This document shows positions 15,124 to 21,479 of a stretch of DNA of 23,969 bases, piece after piece (position 1 is the first letter of the stretch; the number at the start of each line of letters is the position of its first letter). The stretch comes from a virus. The stretch covers positions 1-23,969 of the IMG/VR virus record IMGVR_UViG_3300030109_001062; one strand, given 5' to 3'. Made by a program: the position numbers and the translations under genes. The notes beneath the pieces are model-generated. The model did not search any database. It was not told where the DNA came from and saw only the letters and a program-made list of their open reading frames with translations.

Positions 15124-15300
15124 TTATTTTTTCTTTTTAGCCATGCCGCCATACATATAGCTCATGCTTTTCTTTTTAGCCATGCCACCACCCATATAGT
15201 TTGATGGTTTTTGTTTAGTCATACTGCCAGCTAATTTTAACTTCATTACATCCATTCCTCTACCTGCACAGCCACCACTTTTTTTCTTTGTCATTGCCAT
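15124..15300 (-). CDS. Second Gly-Met-Lys repeat protein, 58 residues
   Basis: The frame from ATG 15300 to TAA 15124 encodes MAMTKKKSGGCAGRGMDVMK, then LKLAGSMTKQKPSN, and ends in two repeats, YMGGGMAKKKSM and YMYGGMAKKKK. The repeat unit is the one seen in the 90-residue protein downstream, so the two are probably paralogues. Its start lies inside the end of the DUF1127 gene with a 10-base overlap, which argues for coupled translation. Strongly basic; function unknown. Confidence comes from the shared repeat, the operon context and the overlap, not from a recognised domain. Confidence 0.65.
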   Translation of the reverse strand: MAMTKKKSGGCAGRGMDVMKLKLAGSMTKQKPSNYMGGGMAKKKSMSYMYGGMAKKKK

Positions 15301-15440
15301 TGTTTATAAATCCTTTTACTAATTTCAAAACGCTCAACACCGATGTCTCGCAGTTCTCTGTCTGTCATGTTTTGTAATCTCCAGTAGTTGGCTCTTCGTT
15401 CTTGTGCAGCTACTGCTCTGCGCCATAAATTTTTTAGCAT
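15291..15440 (-). CDS. DUF1127-family small protein
   Basis: The frame from ATG 15440 to TGA 15291 encodes 49 residues: MLKNLWRRAVAAQERRANYW, RLQNMTDRELRDIGVERFEI, SKRIYKQWQ. The phrase NMTDRELRDIGVERFEI is the DUF1127 core (LsDreLrDIGlsR.dI), a family abundant in alphaproteobacteria, where some members bind RNA and tune sRNA or mRNA turnover. It is the first gene after the promoter at 15510-15538, with an AAGGAAG ribosome site. Its place ahead of the lysis genes raises the possibility that it adjusts host or phage RNA metabolism late in infection; that is inference. The protein is short and basic, as is usual for the family. Confidence 0.85.
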   Translation of the reverse strand: MLKNLWRRAVAAQERRANYWRLQNMTDRELRDIGVERFEISKRIYKQWQ

Positions 15441-15463
15441 GATATACTTCCTTTTTTTAATAA

Positions 15464-15488
15464 AGTAGGTCAGGAAATCTGACTTACT
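15464..15488 (-). other. Leader hairpin upstream of the DUF1127 gene
   Basis: Ten-base arms at 15464-15473 and 15479-15488 enclose a five-base loop. In the leftward RNA nine of ten pairs form (one A-C mismatch), and TTTATT follows. It lies between the promoter at 15510-15538 and the first gene, so it could be a weak terminator or attenuator, or a 5' stabilising stem. Confidence 0.5.
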
Positions 15489-15509
15489 ACGGAAGTTATA
15501 TCACACTTA

Positions 15510-15538
15510 GTTATAACATAAAATTGTTTTTATTGCAA
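15510..15538 (-). promoter_or_regulatory. Sigma70-type promoter for the DUF1127-lysis-packaging block
   Basis: Reading leftward, TTGCAA (15533-15538) is followed after 17 bases by TATAAC (15510-15515). It lies in the 113-base gap between the membrane-protein gene and the DUF1127 gene. The -10 is identical to that of the capsid promoter. A second TATAAC (word TGATATAACT) lies a few bases further downstream but has no good -35. Confidence 0.6.
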
Positions 15539-15553
15539 CCCTGTTATGTGTTT

Positions 15554-15796
15554 TTACTTCTTTTTACAATCACAGAAACCTGACCACCCAAATAGGTATA
15601 GTATAATTCCTGTAGCAATTAGTCCTGCAAGTCCAGTGCTGCCTAACATTTCAATTAGCTCGACTATGTTAGCAACTGCATTACCTAAGAATATTAGATT
15701 ACTTGATCCTACTAACATCGAAGCTACGATAGATAGTGTGATAAGTGAAATTCCTATTTCAGTAATACTTGCAATAGATGTTCGTATTTTATCCAT
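15554..15796 (-). CDS. Small two-helix membrane protein
   Basis: This 80-residue protein has two hydrophobic stretches, around ISLITLSIVASMLVG (residues 16-30) and GLAGLIATGIILYLFGW (about 55-71), and ends CDCKKK. The layout (short polar N-terminus, two membrane helices, charged tail) fits a second holin, an antiholin or another membrane-modifying peptide, but I do not recognise a family. The ribosome site AAAGGAAC precedes ATG 15796. It is the last gene before the promoter that starts the block with the recognisable holin, so it is not in the classical lysis cassette; a role in regulating lysis timing would be speculation. Confidence 0.6.
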   Translation of the reverse strand: MDKIRTSIASITEIGISLITLSIVASMLVGSSNLIFLGNAVANIVELIEMLGSTGLAGLIATGIILYLFGWSGFCDCKKK

Positions 15797-15835
15797 AATG
15801 TATGTTCCTTTTAGTTATTAAACTTAAAGTGGCTG

Positions 15836-16585
15836 TTATCTAAACAGACCTGTCTTTCTCATATCTATTAATCCTCCCTTTGCTCGTTTAGTTGCTACAC
15901 CTCTTTTGTAACGCTTTTTACGTTCTTGTTCTAATAGATCTGCTTCTCTTTCTATACGTGTTCTAGTATCTCTTTGATTTCCTGCTCTTCTAGCATCTCG
16001 TTCTCTTTCTTCTTTATTATCCATACGTAATGCTCTGTCTAATGCATCTTGATCTTTTTTTCGCTCTTCCATTTTTTGTACTATTTTTCTAGCAGAATCT
16101 CTTTCTGTAGCTTTTCTATCTGCTTTTTTTATTCTAAACTTAGCAACTGCTTTTGATAAATTGTCTAACGCTTTAGCAGCTTCAGGTCTTCCTCTGACTA
16201 CAGTAGTAGTAGTAGATGTTACTTTAGCTCTTCCTCCTGAAGATTCATCAGGTGTTTTACTATTAGGTTTTTTAGCTACAGTATCTATCTTTTTAGTTTC
16301 TGTTTTCTTTCTTGTTGGTCTTTTAGGTGGGGCAGCAGAAGTTTTAGGTGCAGCAGATTCTTTTTTCTTTTTTGCTGGTCTTTTCTTAGGTGGTGGTGAA
16401 GTTTTTAAATCTTCAGCGTAAGCTGCAATCATTATGTTGCCATTTTTATCTGTGTAGTAAAGACTTCCTGCCTTTTTAGCTGCAGCAATACTTCTATACT
16501 TACCTGCATTTTTTTTAGCTTCTTTAACGGAAAGCCCTTTAGATTTTAATTGAGCATTAATCCATCTTGTTAATCTACTTGCCAT
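15836..16585 (-). CDS. Basic, largely disordered phage protein with KGGL tail
   Basis: This 249-residue protein has a short folded-looking N-terminus (MASRLTRWINAQLKSKGLSV, then AGSLYYTDKNGNIMIAAYAE). A Lys/Pro/Ala/Thr-rich disordered middle (KKRPAKKKKESAAPK) leads into a long charged helix rich in Arg, Lys, Asp and Glu (residues of about 145-235). It ends RAKGGLIDMRKTGLFR. The N-terminal AGSLYYT.K.G..MIAAYAEDL pattern recurs in marine phage contigs. The C-terminal KGGL motif is shared with the 935- and 569-residue head-region proteins, which might mean a common packaging or maturation signal. The charge suggests nucleic-acid binding; no enzymatic motif is visible. Confidence 0.55.
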   Translation of the reverse strand: MASRLTRWINAQLKSKGLSVKEAKKNAGKYRSIAAAKKAGSLYYTDKNGNIMIAAYAEDLKTSPPPKKRPAKKKKESAAPKTSAAPPKRPTRKKTETKKIDTVAKKPNSKTPDESSGGRAKVTSTTTTVVRGRPEAAKALDNLSKAVAKFRIKKADRKATERDSARKIVQKMEERKKDQDALDRALRMDNKEERERDARRAGNQRDTRTRIEREADLLEQERKKRYKRGVATKRAKGGLIDMRKTGLFR

Positions 16586-16602
16586 TGTGTGTCCTTTTTA
16601 TT

Positions 16603-16812
16603 TTATGTATCTGTGCCTGTATTATTCTTATCCCAGTTTATACATTTTACATCTATTATTTTAGAAGCAGGAAATTTTTGTCTTAAATAAGGTAATCCTA
16701 CAGTTTGTAATTGTTCATAGCATATTGCTTCTGTTTTAAATACAGGTCCACCAAATGTCGTACATTCTGTACTAACATACATAGAACATATGAGAGCTAA
16801 CGGTGTCCACAT
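16603..16812 (-). CDS. Small cysteine-containing, possibly exported protein
   Basis: This 69-residue protein begins MWTPLALICSMYVSTECTTF, a short hydrophobic stretch that could be a weak signal peptide or membrane anchor. It has four Cys residues (in ICSM, ECTT, ICYE and KCINW) that could form disulphides if exported. The middle, FKTEAICYEQLQTVGLPYLR, looks helical. It follows the 92-residue gene by four bases and lacks an obvious ribosome site, which suggests coupling. I do not recognise a named family. Several neighbouring genes also encode envelope-directed products, which supports an extracytoplasmic location, but this remains an inference. Confidence 0.5.
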   Translation of the reverse strand: MWTPLALICSMYVSTECTTFGGPVFKTEAICYEQLQTVGLPYLRQKFPASKIIDVKCINWDKNNTGTDT

Positions 16813-16816
16813 ACAG

Positions 16817-17095
16817 TTACCACTTTACTTTATCTGCCCAGTAAGCTGCACTTAACTTACCACGCTTAATGTTTTTACGATGTCTAGCTTTAAAACTTTT
16901 ACGTTTAGCTTTCATCTTTGCAGACTCGCCAGCTTTAGCTTTACCTGCAGTCTTTGCGCCTTGCTCACCAAAGCGTATCATTTTTATAGTGTCGCCTTCT
17001 TTAGCGAGAACTACGTGAGATTTAGTTGGATGTTTAGGAGTACGTTTAGGTTTGTTGTACCCTGCAAATGTTTCGCCTCTATACGTTATACTCAT
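16817..17095 (-). CDS. Small conserved basic phage protein (DUF6321-like)
   Basis: This 92-residue protein has a conserved-looking core: YNKPKRTPKHPTKSHVVLAK, MIRFGEQGAKTAGKAKAGES, and KRKSFKARHRKNIKRGKLSA followed by AYWADKVKW. The pattern K.IRFGeqG.k.aG..kageS.rmKaKRKSFkARHrknIk.Gk.SAaYWAdKVKW is one I know from marine phages and cyanophages. I think it belongs to a small DUF family (possibly DUF6321), but cannot confirm this here. It is highly basic; a nucleic-acid contact is likely but unproved. The ATG is directly abutted to the stop of the upstream coiled-coil gene (zero spacing). Confidence 0.65.
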   Translation of the reverse strand: MSITYRGETFAGYNKPKRTPKHPTKSHVVLAKEGDTIKMIRFGEQGAKTAGKAKAGESAKMKAKRKSFKARHRKNIKRGKLSAAYWADKVKW

Positions 17096-17737
17096 TTAGT
17101 TACCTGCCAATGGGTTATCTATTGCACGTTGTATTTTTTTATCTAAGGCTGCTTCTAAGTTATCTAACTTCTGATCTAGCTTTGACATCTTAGAGTCCAT
17201 ACGTTCTTCAAAAGAACTGATAGTAGATTCAAACCGTAGTTCAAAAGTATTAATAACTCCTCGTACATCTTCTATGTTTTGGCGATTACGAGAGTCTTGT
17301 TTTTCTAAACGTGCTTCTTGTTTATCTATATTAGCGTTTATCTTGTCTGACTTAACTTCAATAGCGTTGTTTGTCTCTGCTGTATCTTGGTTAAGATCCA
17401 TTCGTAGATCGTGTAGATCTGTTTGTAGTTGAGCAGAAATAGCTTTGACAGAATTAATTTGCTCTCGTATTACTGCTGAAGTTGAAGCATCTACTTCTTT
17501 GAGTGCATTAAACTCTGCACTTATAATACCTAGCTCACCTTCTACCATAGTCATATGATTATCTATATGAGATAAATCAGGAGATACAAAGTTAGCTATC
17601 TTTTTTTCCATAGATAAATATCTTTGATAGGCTTCAAAGCCACCCCAGAGTCCACCTATGATTGTACCTATAAGTGGAATAATAAGTAGAAGCTTTGACC
17701 CTCCTACTTTTATACCTTTGTATTCTACTTCAGCCAT
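17096..17737 (-). CDS. Membrane-anchored coiled-coil protein
   Basis: This 213-residue protein has one transmembrane segment near the N-terminus (residues of about 15-33, LLLIIPLIGTIIGGLWGG). A long soluble helix follows with clear coiled-coil periodicity (QINSVKAISAQLQTDLHDLR, DKINANIDKQEARLEKQDSR, MDSKMSKLDQKLDNLEAALD). The topology resembles an inner-membrane spanin (i-spanin), which also has an N-terminal anchor and a periplasmic coiled coil. No paired outer-membrane lipoprotein is visible, so this is only one option; a signalling or membrane-scaffold role is equally possible. Its ATG overlaps the stop of the 81-residue gene by one base (TAATG). Confidence 0.6.
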   Translation of the reverse strand: MAEVEYKGIKVGGSKLLLIIPLIGTIIGGLWGGFEAYQRYLSMEKKIANFVSPDLSHIDNHMTMVEGELGIISAEFNALKEVDASTSAVIREQINSVKAISAQLQTDLHDLRMDLNQDTAETNNAIEVKSDKINANIDKQEARLEKQDSRNRQNIEDVRGVINTFELRFESTISSFEERMDSKMSKLDQKLDNLEAALDKKIQRAIDNPLAGN

Positions 17738-17982
17738 TAGACTTTCCTATACGATCTAGTTTTCTTAGCTATAGTCTTAGGTTGTTTACTAAACTGTTTA
17801 CCTTTTTTAGTATCTTGTCTTTTCTTTCTTGTAGTTGCAGCGTATTCGCTACTAGATAAAGACTTAATTGCGCTTGAAGGTAAATATCTTTCACCAGTTT
17901 TACTAGATGGTTTCCCACTTTTAGTTCGCCACTTCTGTTTTGTCCATGATTTTAAACTCTGTTGACTAGGCTTGACTACCAC
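17737..17982 (-). CDS. Small basic phage protein (DUF5872-like)
   Basis: This 81-residue protein carries SLKSWTKQKWRTKSGKPSSK, TGERYLPSSAIKSLSSSEYA and ATTRKKRQDTKKGKQFSKQP. The pattern W..QKWrTKSGKPS...GERYLP..AIksL...EYAATT.KKR.DtkkGKQFSKQP is one I recognise from marine phages and large algal viruses, where it has been grouped as DUF5872. I cannot verify the assignment. Function unknown; it is very basic. Its ATG overlaps the stop of the 60-residue gene, and its own stop overlaps the start of the coiled-coil gene, so three genes in a row are tightly coupled. Confidence 0.65.
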   Translation of the reverse strand: MVVKPSQQSLKSWTKQKWRTKSGKPSSKTGERYLPSSAIKSLSSSEYAATTRKKRQDTKKGKQFSKQPKTIAKKTRSYRKV

Positions 17983-18164
17983 TATGTGTATCCTCCACCT
18001 TTAGCTTTATATTGTTTAGCCAGCATCTGGGCTTTACGCCCAGACCACTGACCGGGATTTCCGCCCTTGCTTCCTGATTTTATGCTGCTAAATAATCGTT
18101 TACGCATTGTTGGTTTAGTATAGTTACCAGCTTTGTTAACAGTTGATTTCTTTTTTACAGCCAT
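17982..18164 (-). CDS. 60-residue basic phage protein, function unknown
   Basis: The sequence (MAVKKKSTVNKAGNYTKPTM, RKRLFSSIKSGSKGGNPGQW, SGRKAQMLAKQYKAKGGGYT) matches a small conserved type in marine phages: AGNYTKPtmRKRLF..IK.gsKGGnpGQWSgRKAQmLAkqYkakGGGYt. In my memory it usually sits beside a DUF5872-like gene, as here. Strongly basic with Gly turns, so nucleic-acid or peptidoglycan contact is possible. The stop overlaps the next start by one base. Confidence 0.65.
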   Translation of the reverse strand: MAVKKKSTVNKAGNYTKPTMRKRLFSSIKSGSKGGNPGQWSGRKAQMLAKQYKAKGGGYT

Positions 18165-18177
18165 GTTAATCTACCTA

Positions 18178-18729
18178 TTAGCTAAAGCTATGACTTACAG
18201 TACCATCTCCGAAGAGTGTACCACTCACTAGCCAAACTGCAGCAGTAATAGCTACGCATTTTACGTATCCACCGATGAAACGTCCATCTGTGTCAGCATC
18301 TAATGTCAAACGATAGTCTGCTGCTGCTGGGATATTCCAACCTGCAGTGTCAATGTTTTCGTTAAGTGCTACAACTGAACCTAGCTCATCTTTGTCTAAG
18401 GATAGAATTGCGCCTTGCATTGTGTCGTCACTGGATGCACCTTGAATAATGCACGTACCAGTAAATGTTGTGCCTACGTGGAACTCATAGGTTAGACCTG
18501 CGGCTGCTGTAGGTAACGTAACTGTAATACCGCCAGCACGATTCAATGAGAAAATTGTACCTGACTGCGCTGATGTCGGTGAATAGGTTGCGTCAGTAAT
18601 GCTCACAACAGGTTGTAAAAATGCTGCTGAACCTGATATAGTTGCATTACCTGTAATGTCTACTCCGTCTTTAAATTCAACGGATGTTTCGTATTCTTCA
18701 ATACCTTGTGTAATTGTAGTAGTTGCCAT
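18178..18729 (-). CDS. Probable virion beta-protein
   Basis: This 183-residue protein is Thr/Ser/Gly/Ala-rich with alternating hydrophobics and almost no Lys after the N-terminus. Residues 1-35 (MATTTITQGIEEYETSVEFK) are followed by repeated strand-turn patterns such as RAGGITVTLPTAAAGLTYEF, and LTLDADTDGRFIGGYVKCVA and AVWLVSGTLFGDGTVSHSFS at the end. The GITVTLP..aaGL.Y.F.vG pattern is seen in phage and giant-virus surface proteins. A capsid decoration or fibre-associated role is likely, but its location far from the main virion block is unusual. The ribosome site AAAAGGATAATA precedes ATG 18729. Confidence 0.55.
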   Translation of the reverse strand: MATTTITQGIEEYETSVEFKDGVDITGNATISGSAAFLQPVVSITDATYSPTSAQSGTIFSLNRAGGITVTLPTAAAGLTYEFHVGTTFTGTCIIQGASSDDTMQGAILSLDKDELGSVVALNENIDTAGWNIPAAADYRLTLDADTDGRFIGGYVKCVAITAAVWLVSGTLFGDGTVSHSFS

Positions 18730-18761
18730 ATTATATTATCCTTTTTTAAATATGTTTATTT

Positions 18762-19079
18762 TTATTGTAGTACCAAACGCATAGTAACGTCACTGCCGCC
18801 TACACGTTGATAATTTAAGTACTGTAGTGTAGTACCTGATTTGGGTACAACTAAAGTATGTAACCCTGCCGCAAGTTTTAAATCATTTGCTGTAGATATT
18901 GCGGCTGTTGAAGATGCACTAAAATTGTAGTATATCTCCGCTGATAGATGTACGATAACGGCTGCTGCAGTTGTTACATTTGTACTACCTGCACTGCTCC
19001 CTACAGTGACAGCAGACTGAACTGAAAAGCTGCTATTAGTTCCTACATCATTAATGGATGTTGTTGACGATGTTGTCAT
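18762..19079 (-). CDS. Small Ser/Thr-rich probable virion protein
   Basis: This 105-residue protein (MTTSSTTSINDVGTNSSFSV, then AVIVHLSAEIYYNFSASSTA, ending RVGGSDVTMRLVLQ) is rich in Ser, Thr, Val and Ala with a beta-sandwich-like pattern. It resembles small decoration or tail-surface proteins in composition and sits beside another beta-rich protein of similar style. I do not recognise a family. A ribosome site (AGGAGAG) precedes ATG 19079. It is placed in the accessory block after the two exported proteins, so an extracellular or virion-surface position is plausible. Confidence 0.5.
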   Translation of the reverse strand: MTTSSTTSINDVGTNSSFSVQSAVTVGSSAGSTNVTTAAAVIVHLSAEIYYNFSASSTAAISTANDLKLAAGLHTLVVPKSGTTLQYLNYQRVGGSDVTMRLVLQ

Positions 19080-19091
19080 ATTATATCTCTC

Positions 19092-20789
19092 CTATTTATA
19101 TTGCAAATCAATTAATGCATTCATATTTACGTGGGACTTTCCTGTTAGCATAAAGGACGCAAAGTTATTATCGCTTATTTTTGCGTCAGGTACAACCCCA
19201 CTTGTAAAGAAACCTTGGATATCTGGCAACATTTTTTGTGCTGAAAAGAACTCCTTAGTGTCTCCTAGTACCTGCATTACAATGAGTGTCTTTAATTGAT
19301 TCGCAGAATCATATCTGCCTTTGTCACCCATCTTCTTAACGATCTTACTACCTGCTTTTTGTTTAGCTTCTTTTTTTTCTGCTTTAGTTTTTGGTTTAGT
19401 AGCTTTCTTCTTTATTACTTTAGCTGCAGGTTTTTCTTTTGTTTCTTCTTGTTTTTTAGTTTCTGTTTTCTTAGGTTCAGGTTTAGCCTCTTTTTCTGTA
19501 GGCTCTTCCTTTACTTCTTCTTCCTGAGTCTCTGTTTCTGGTTCGTCTTGCGTTTCAGGTTCTGGCTCTGGCTGTGACTCAGGTTCTGATTCTACTGTTT
19601 CTTCTTGCGGCTCTGGGTCAGGAGTACTCTCTGCTGGTTCAGGGTCTGCTACTGCTGCCACTTCTATTTCTTCTACTGGTGCTTCTGTTACTTCTACAAC
19701 TTCTACGTCCATTTCCATTTCTACATCTACTGCAGTTACTGGAGCTTCCATTGTCATGTCTGGCATATCAAACTCTAGATCCATCTCTGGCATTTCTAAG
19801 TCCATCTCAAAATCCATCTCAAAGTCTAGCTCTAGTTCTAGTTCTACGGACTCATATGTATCTTCGTTTGTGTCTCCTCCGTCTATGGGTTCAAAATCTA
19901 AGTTACCGTCTGGTTGTTCTACTGGTATATTATTATCAAAGATTTCTTTTACTATTTCTATTTCTGTTTCAGTAGCACCGTCATTATGTAGTACATATTG
20001 TTCAACTGTCGTTATTGACTGTAGTACAATCTGACTCACTACGTTATACAACACATTGATCGTCACATCATCAAACATTGGCCCTACAGCCAAGTTGATA
20101 TCTCTGCCTCCTACTTCAACGATGAGAGAAGTAAGAGAATCAGCAAAGTCAAAACCACCAGTGTACTCTGCATATCCGCTTGATACACCTGCTGCTGATA
20201 GTACGTCTGTTCCTGCGAAAGCGGTAGTAGTTCCATCTTTACCTGTAATGTGCATATAGATACTGTCACTAGCATCTTGTTTGTCTACTTTAATGGTATA
20301 AGTTGTTCTTCCACCTTTTTCTATATTTAGACTAGATATATTTATCGTTTGTATAAAAGTTGTACCCATGTTAGGTACACCCATTGTAGATGTTGAGTTA
20401 CCACTTCCAGTTATCATTGCACATCTATCTGTGCCTAAACTACCACACGAATTGCCAGTTGGCATACTTGCTGGGCCTTGACCTCCCCAATCACTGTCCA
20501 TATCACCTTGTTTGCTAGATGATACATAGGTAGAGTCAGATGATATAAGGTTACCTGAGTCTTCATTAGTTACTGTATCAGTTGTCGTTACAGTTGTTGT
20601 TACAGTAGTCGTTAAAGTTCCTTGTCCATCGTTTTGTGTTGTCTCTGTTACAGTCTCTACAATCGTTTCTAGTACTGTAGGATCACAAAGACCTACCGTT
20701 CCTGATGGACATATCTCTTCTGCCTTAGATAAGGAGCAGCATAAGGATAGCACCAATAGGTTTAAACCACATATGCTTTGTACCTTCAT
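19092..20789 (-). CDS. Exported charge-block protein of marine phages
   Basis: This 565-residue protein has a clear N-terminal signal peptide (MKVQSICGLNLLVLSLCCSL, cleavage near SKA-EE). A Thr/Val-rich stretch (residues of about 38-72) is followed by a folded-looking domain (about 90-260) containing DMDSDWGGQGPASMPTGNSC and STSTMGVPNMGTTF, which I recall from other uncultured marine phages. Residues of about 310-430 are extremely acidic with repeats (ELDFEMDFEMDLEMPEMDLE, and Pro-Glu alternation like PESEPEPEPE-type linkers). A Lys-rich block follows (about 435-490), then a C-terminal domain of about 70 residues. The acidic/basic Pro-rich spacer recalls periplasm-spanning linkers. Its start overlaps the upstream exported gene by 65 bases. 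Function unknown. Confidence 0.65.
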   Translation of the reverse strand: MKVQSICGLNLLVLSLCCSLSKAEEICPSGTVGLCDPTVLETIVETVTETTQNDGQGTLTTTVTTTVTTTDTVTNEDSGNLISSDSTYVSSSKQGDMDSDWGGQGPASMPTGNSCGSLGTDRCAMITGSGNSTSTMGVPNMGTTFIQTINISSLNIEKGGRTTYTIKVDKQDASDSIYMHITGKDGTTTAFAGTDVLSAAGVSSGYAEYTGGFDFADSLTSLIVEVGGRDINLAVGPMFDDVTINVLYNVVSQIVLQSITTVEQYVLHNDGATETEIEIVKEIFDNNIPVEQPDGNLDFEPIDGGDTNEDTYESVELELELDFEMDFEMDLEMPEMDLEFDMPDMTMEAPVTAVDVEMEMDVEVVEVTEAPVEEIEVAAVADPEPAESTPDPEPQEETVESEPESQPEPEPETQDEPETETQEEEVKEEPTEKEAKPEPKKTETKKQEETKEKPAAKVIKKKATKPKTKAEKKEAKQKAGSKIVKKMGDKGRYDSANQLKTLIVMQVLGDTKEFFSAQKMLPDIQGFFTSGVVPDAKISDNNFASFMLTGKSHVNMNALIDLQYK

Positions 20790-21360
20790 TATCTACTGGC
20801 CTTTTCTTAGGTTTATTCTTTCTTAGTTCTCTTTCTTTTTTAGCTTTAGCTATCTCAGCTTGTTTTTCTTTATCAGCTTTAGCTAATGCTAGTTCTTCTT
20901 GTTTTTCTTCTTCACGTAACCGTATCTCTGACTCATCAGGCATAATGTTTAGATTACTTTCCCATGCAGCCTTGGCTTCGTTACCTATCTTACCCATGAA
21001 GGGGCAGGGAGTGCCTGACATCCACATTGCGTCAAAGACACGATGATCTCTGCAGAGGGTGGACACTGCAGCTACCTTCATTCCCATACCGTAAAGAGAA
21101 CGTGCAAGCTTTATACGCTCACAGTTCTCATCTGTAATCGTTATACCTGTAGCGACACCTAATACTTGCGTCTGTATGCTGGCTGCTGCGCCTGACTTAC
21201 AGATGTCTGAATTATTTACTACTACTGACGGTGCAGAAGCAGTAGGTGGAGCCTTGTCAGTTACGACAGTGCTAGATACAGTGTTACTGTCGGCTGCATA
21301 CGCCATACTACACGACAGAAGTAGTAGTACAAAGAGTGCATAGGACAGTATATGTCGCAT
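20725..21360 (-). CDS. Exported protein with C-terminal membrane helix
   Basis: This 211-residue protein has a signal peptide (MRHILSYALFVLLLLSCSMA, cleavage near AYA-AD). A linker is followed by a conserved-looking core, NNSDICKSGAAASIQTQVLG, NCERIKLARSLYGMGMKVAA and HRVFDAMWMSGTPCPFMGKI, with four Cys that may pair after export. A charged helical stretch (residues of about 143-190) leads to the C-terminal hydrophobic segment MWFKPIGAILMLLLI. I know relatives of the core from marine phages (NSD.C, QTQVLG, NCER.KL...LY.MGMKVAAV), always unassigned. The final 65 bases also encode the signal peptide of the next gene in another frame. Two membrane-directed ends suggest an envelope-spanning protein. 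The role could be superinfection exclusion, envelope remodelling or lysis control, all speculative. Confidence 0.65.
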   Translation of the reverse strand: MRHILSYALFVLLLLSCSMAYAADSNTVSSTVVTDKAPPTASAPSVVVNNSDICKSGAAASIQTQVLGVATGITITDENCERIKLARSLYGMGMKVAAVSTLCRDHRVFDAMWMSGTPCPFMGKIGNEAKAAWESNLNIMPDESEIRLREEEKQEELALAKADKEKQAEIAKAKKERELRKNKPKKRPVDNEGTKHMWFKPIGAILMLLLI

Positions 21361-21362
21361 AC

Positions 21363-21458
21363 TTAGCCTACTACAGTGTTATATGCTAATACACAGATAA
21401 CTATTGCAGCTACAATGATTAGTTTATTCTCTTTTATCCAAGTCCATGATGCTTTCAT
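21363..21458 (-). CDS. 31-residue single-pass membrane peptide
   Basis: ATG 21458 to TAA 21363 encodes MKASWTWIKENKLIIVAAIV and ICVLAYNTVVG. There is one hydrophobic helix after a basic/aromatic N-terminus. A good ribosome site (AAAAGGAATATAAC) precedes the start, and the stop is two bases ahead of the next ATG. It is short but well formed and in operon with other envelope-directed products. Function unknown. Confidence 0.6.
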   Translation of the reverse strand: MKASWTWIKENKLIIVAAIVICVLAYNTVVG

Positions 21459-21479
21459 GTTATATTCCTTTTAAAATTA

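Noticed and set aside
14818-15300. GGMAKKK DNA repeats as a non-coding repeat array
   Set aside because: The repeats stay in frame, have ribosome sites and are coupled to neighbours, so they are coding.
19296-20034. Several rightward open frames opposite the 565-residue exported protein
   Set aside because: They are Phe/Leu/Ser-rich mirror images of the acidic and Lys-rich repeats of the leftward gene; low-complexity coding DNA keeps the other strand open.
20725-21360. Nested spanin pair (Rz/Rz1 style) for the two overlapping exported genes
   Set aside because: The overlap is only end-to-start, both proteins have signal peptides, and no short lipoprotein with a clear lipobox nested in a coiled-coil gene is present.
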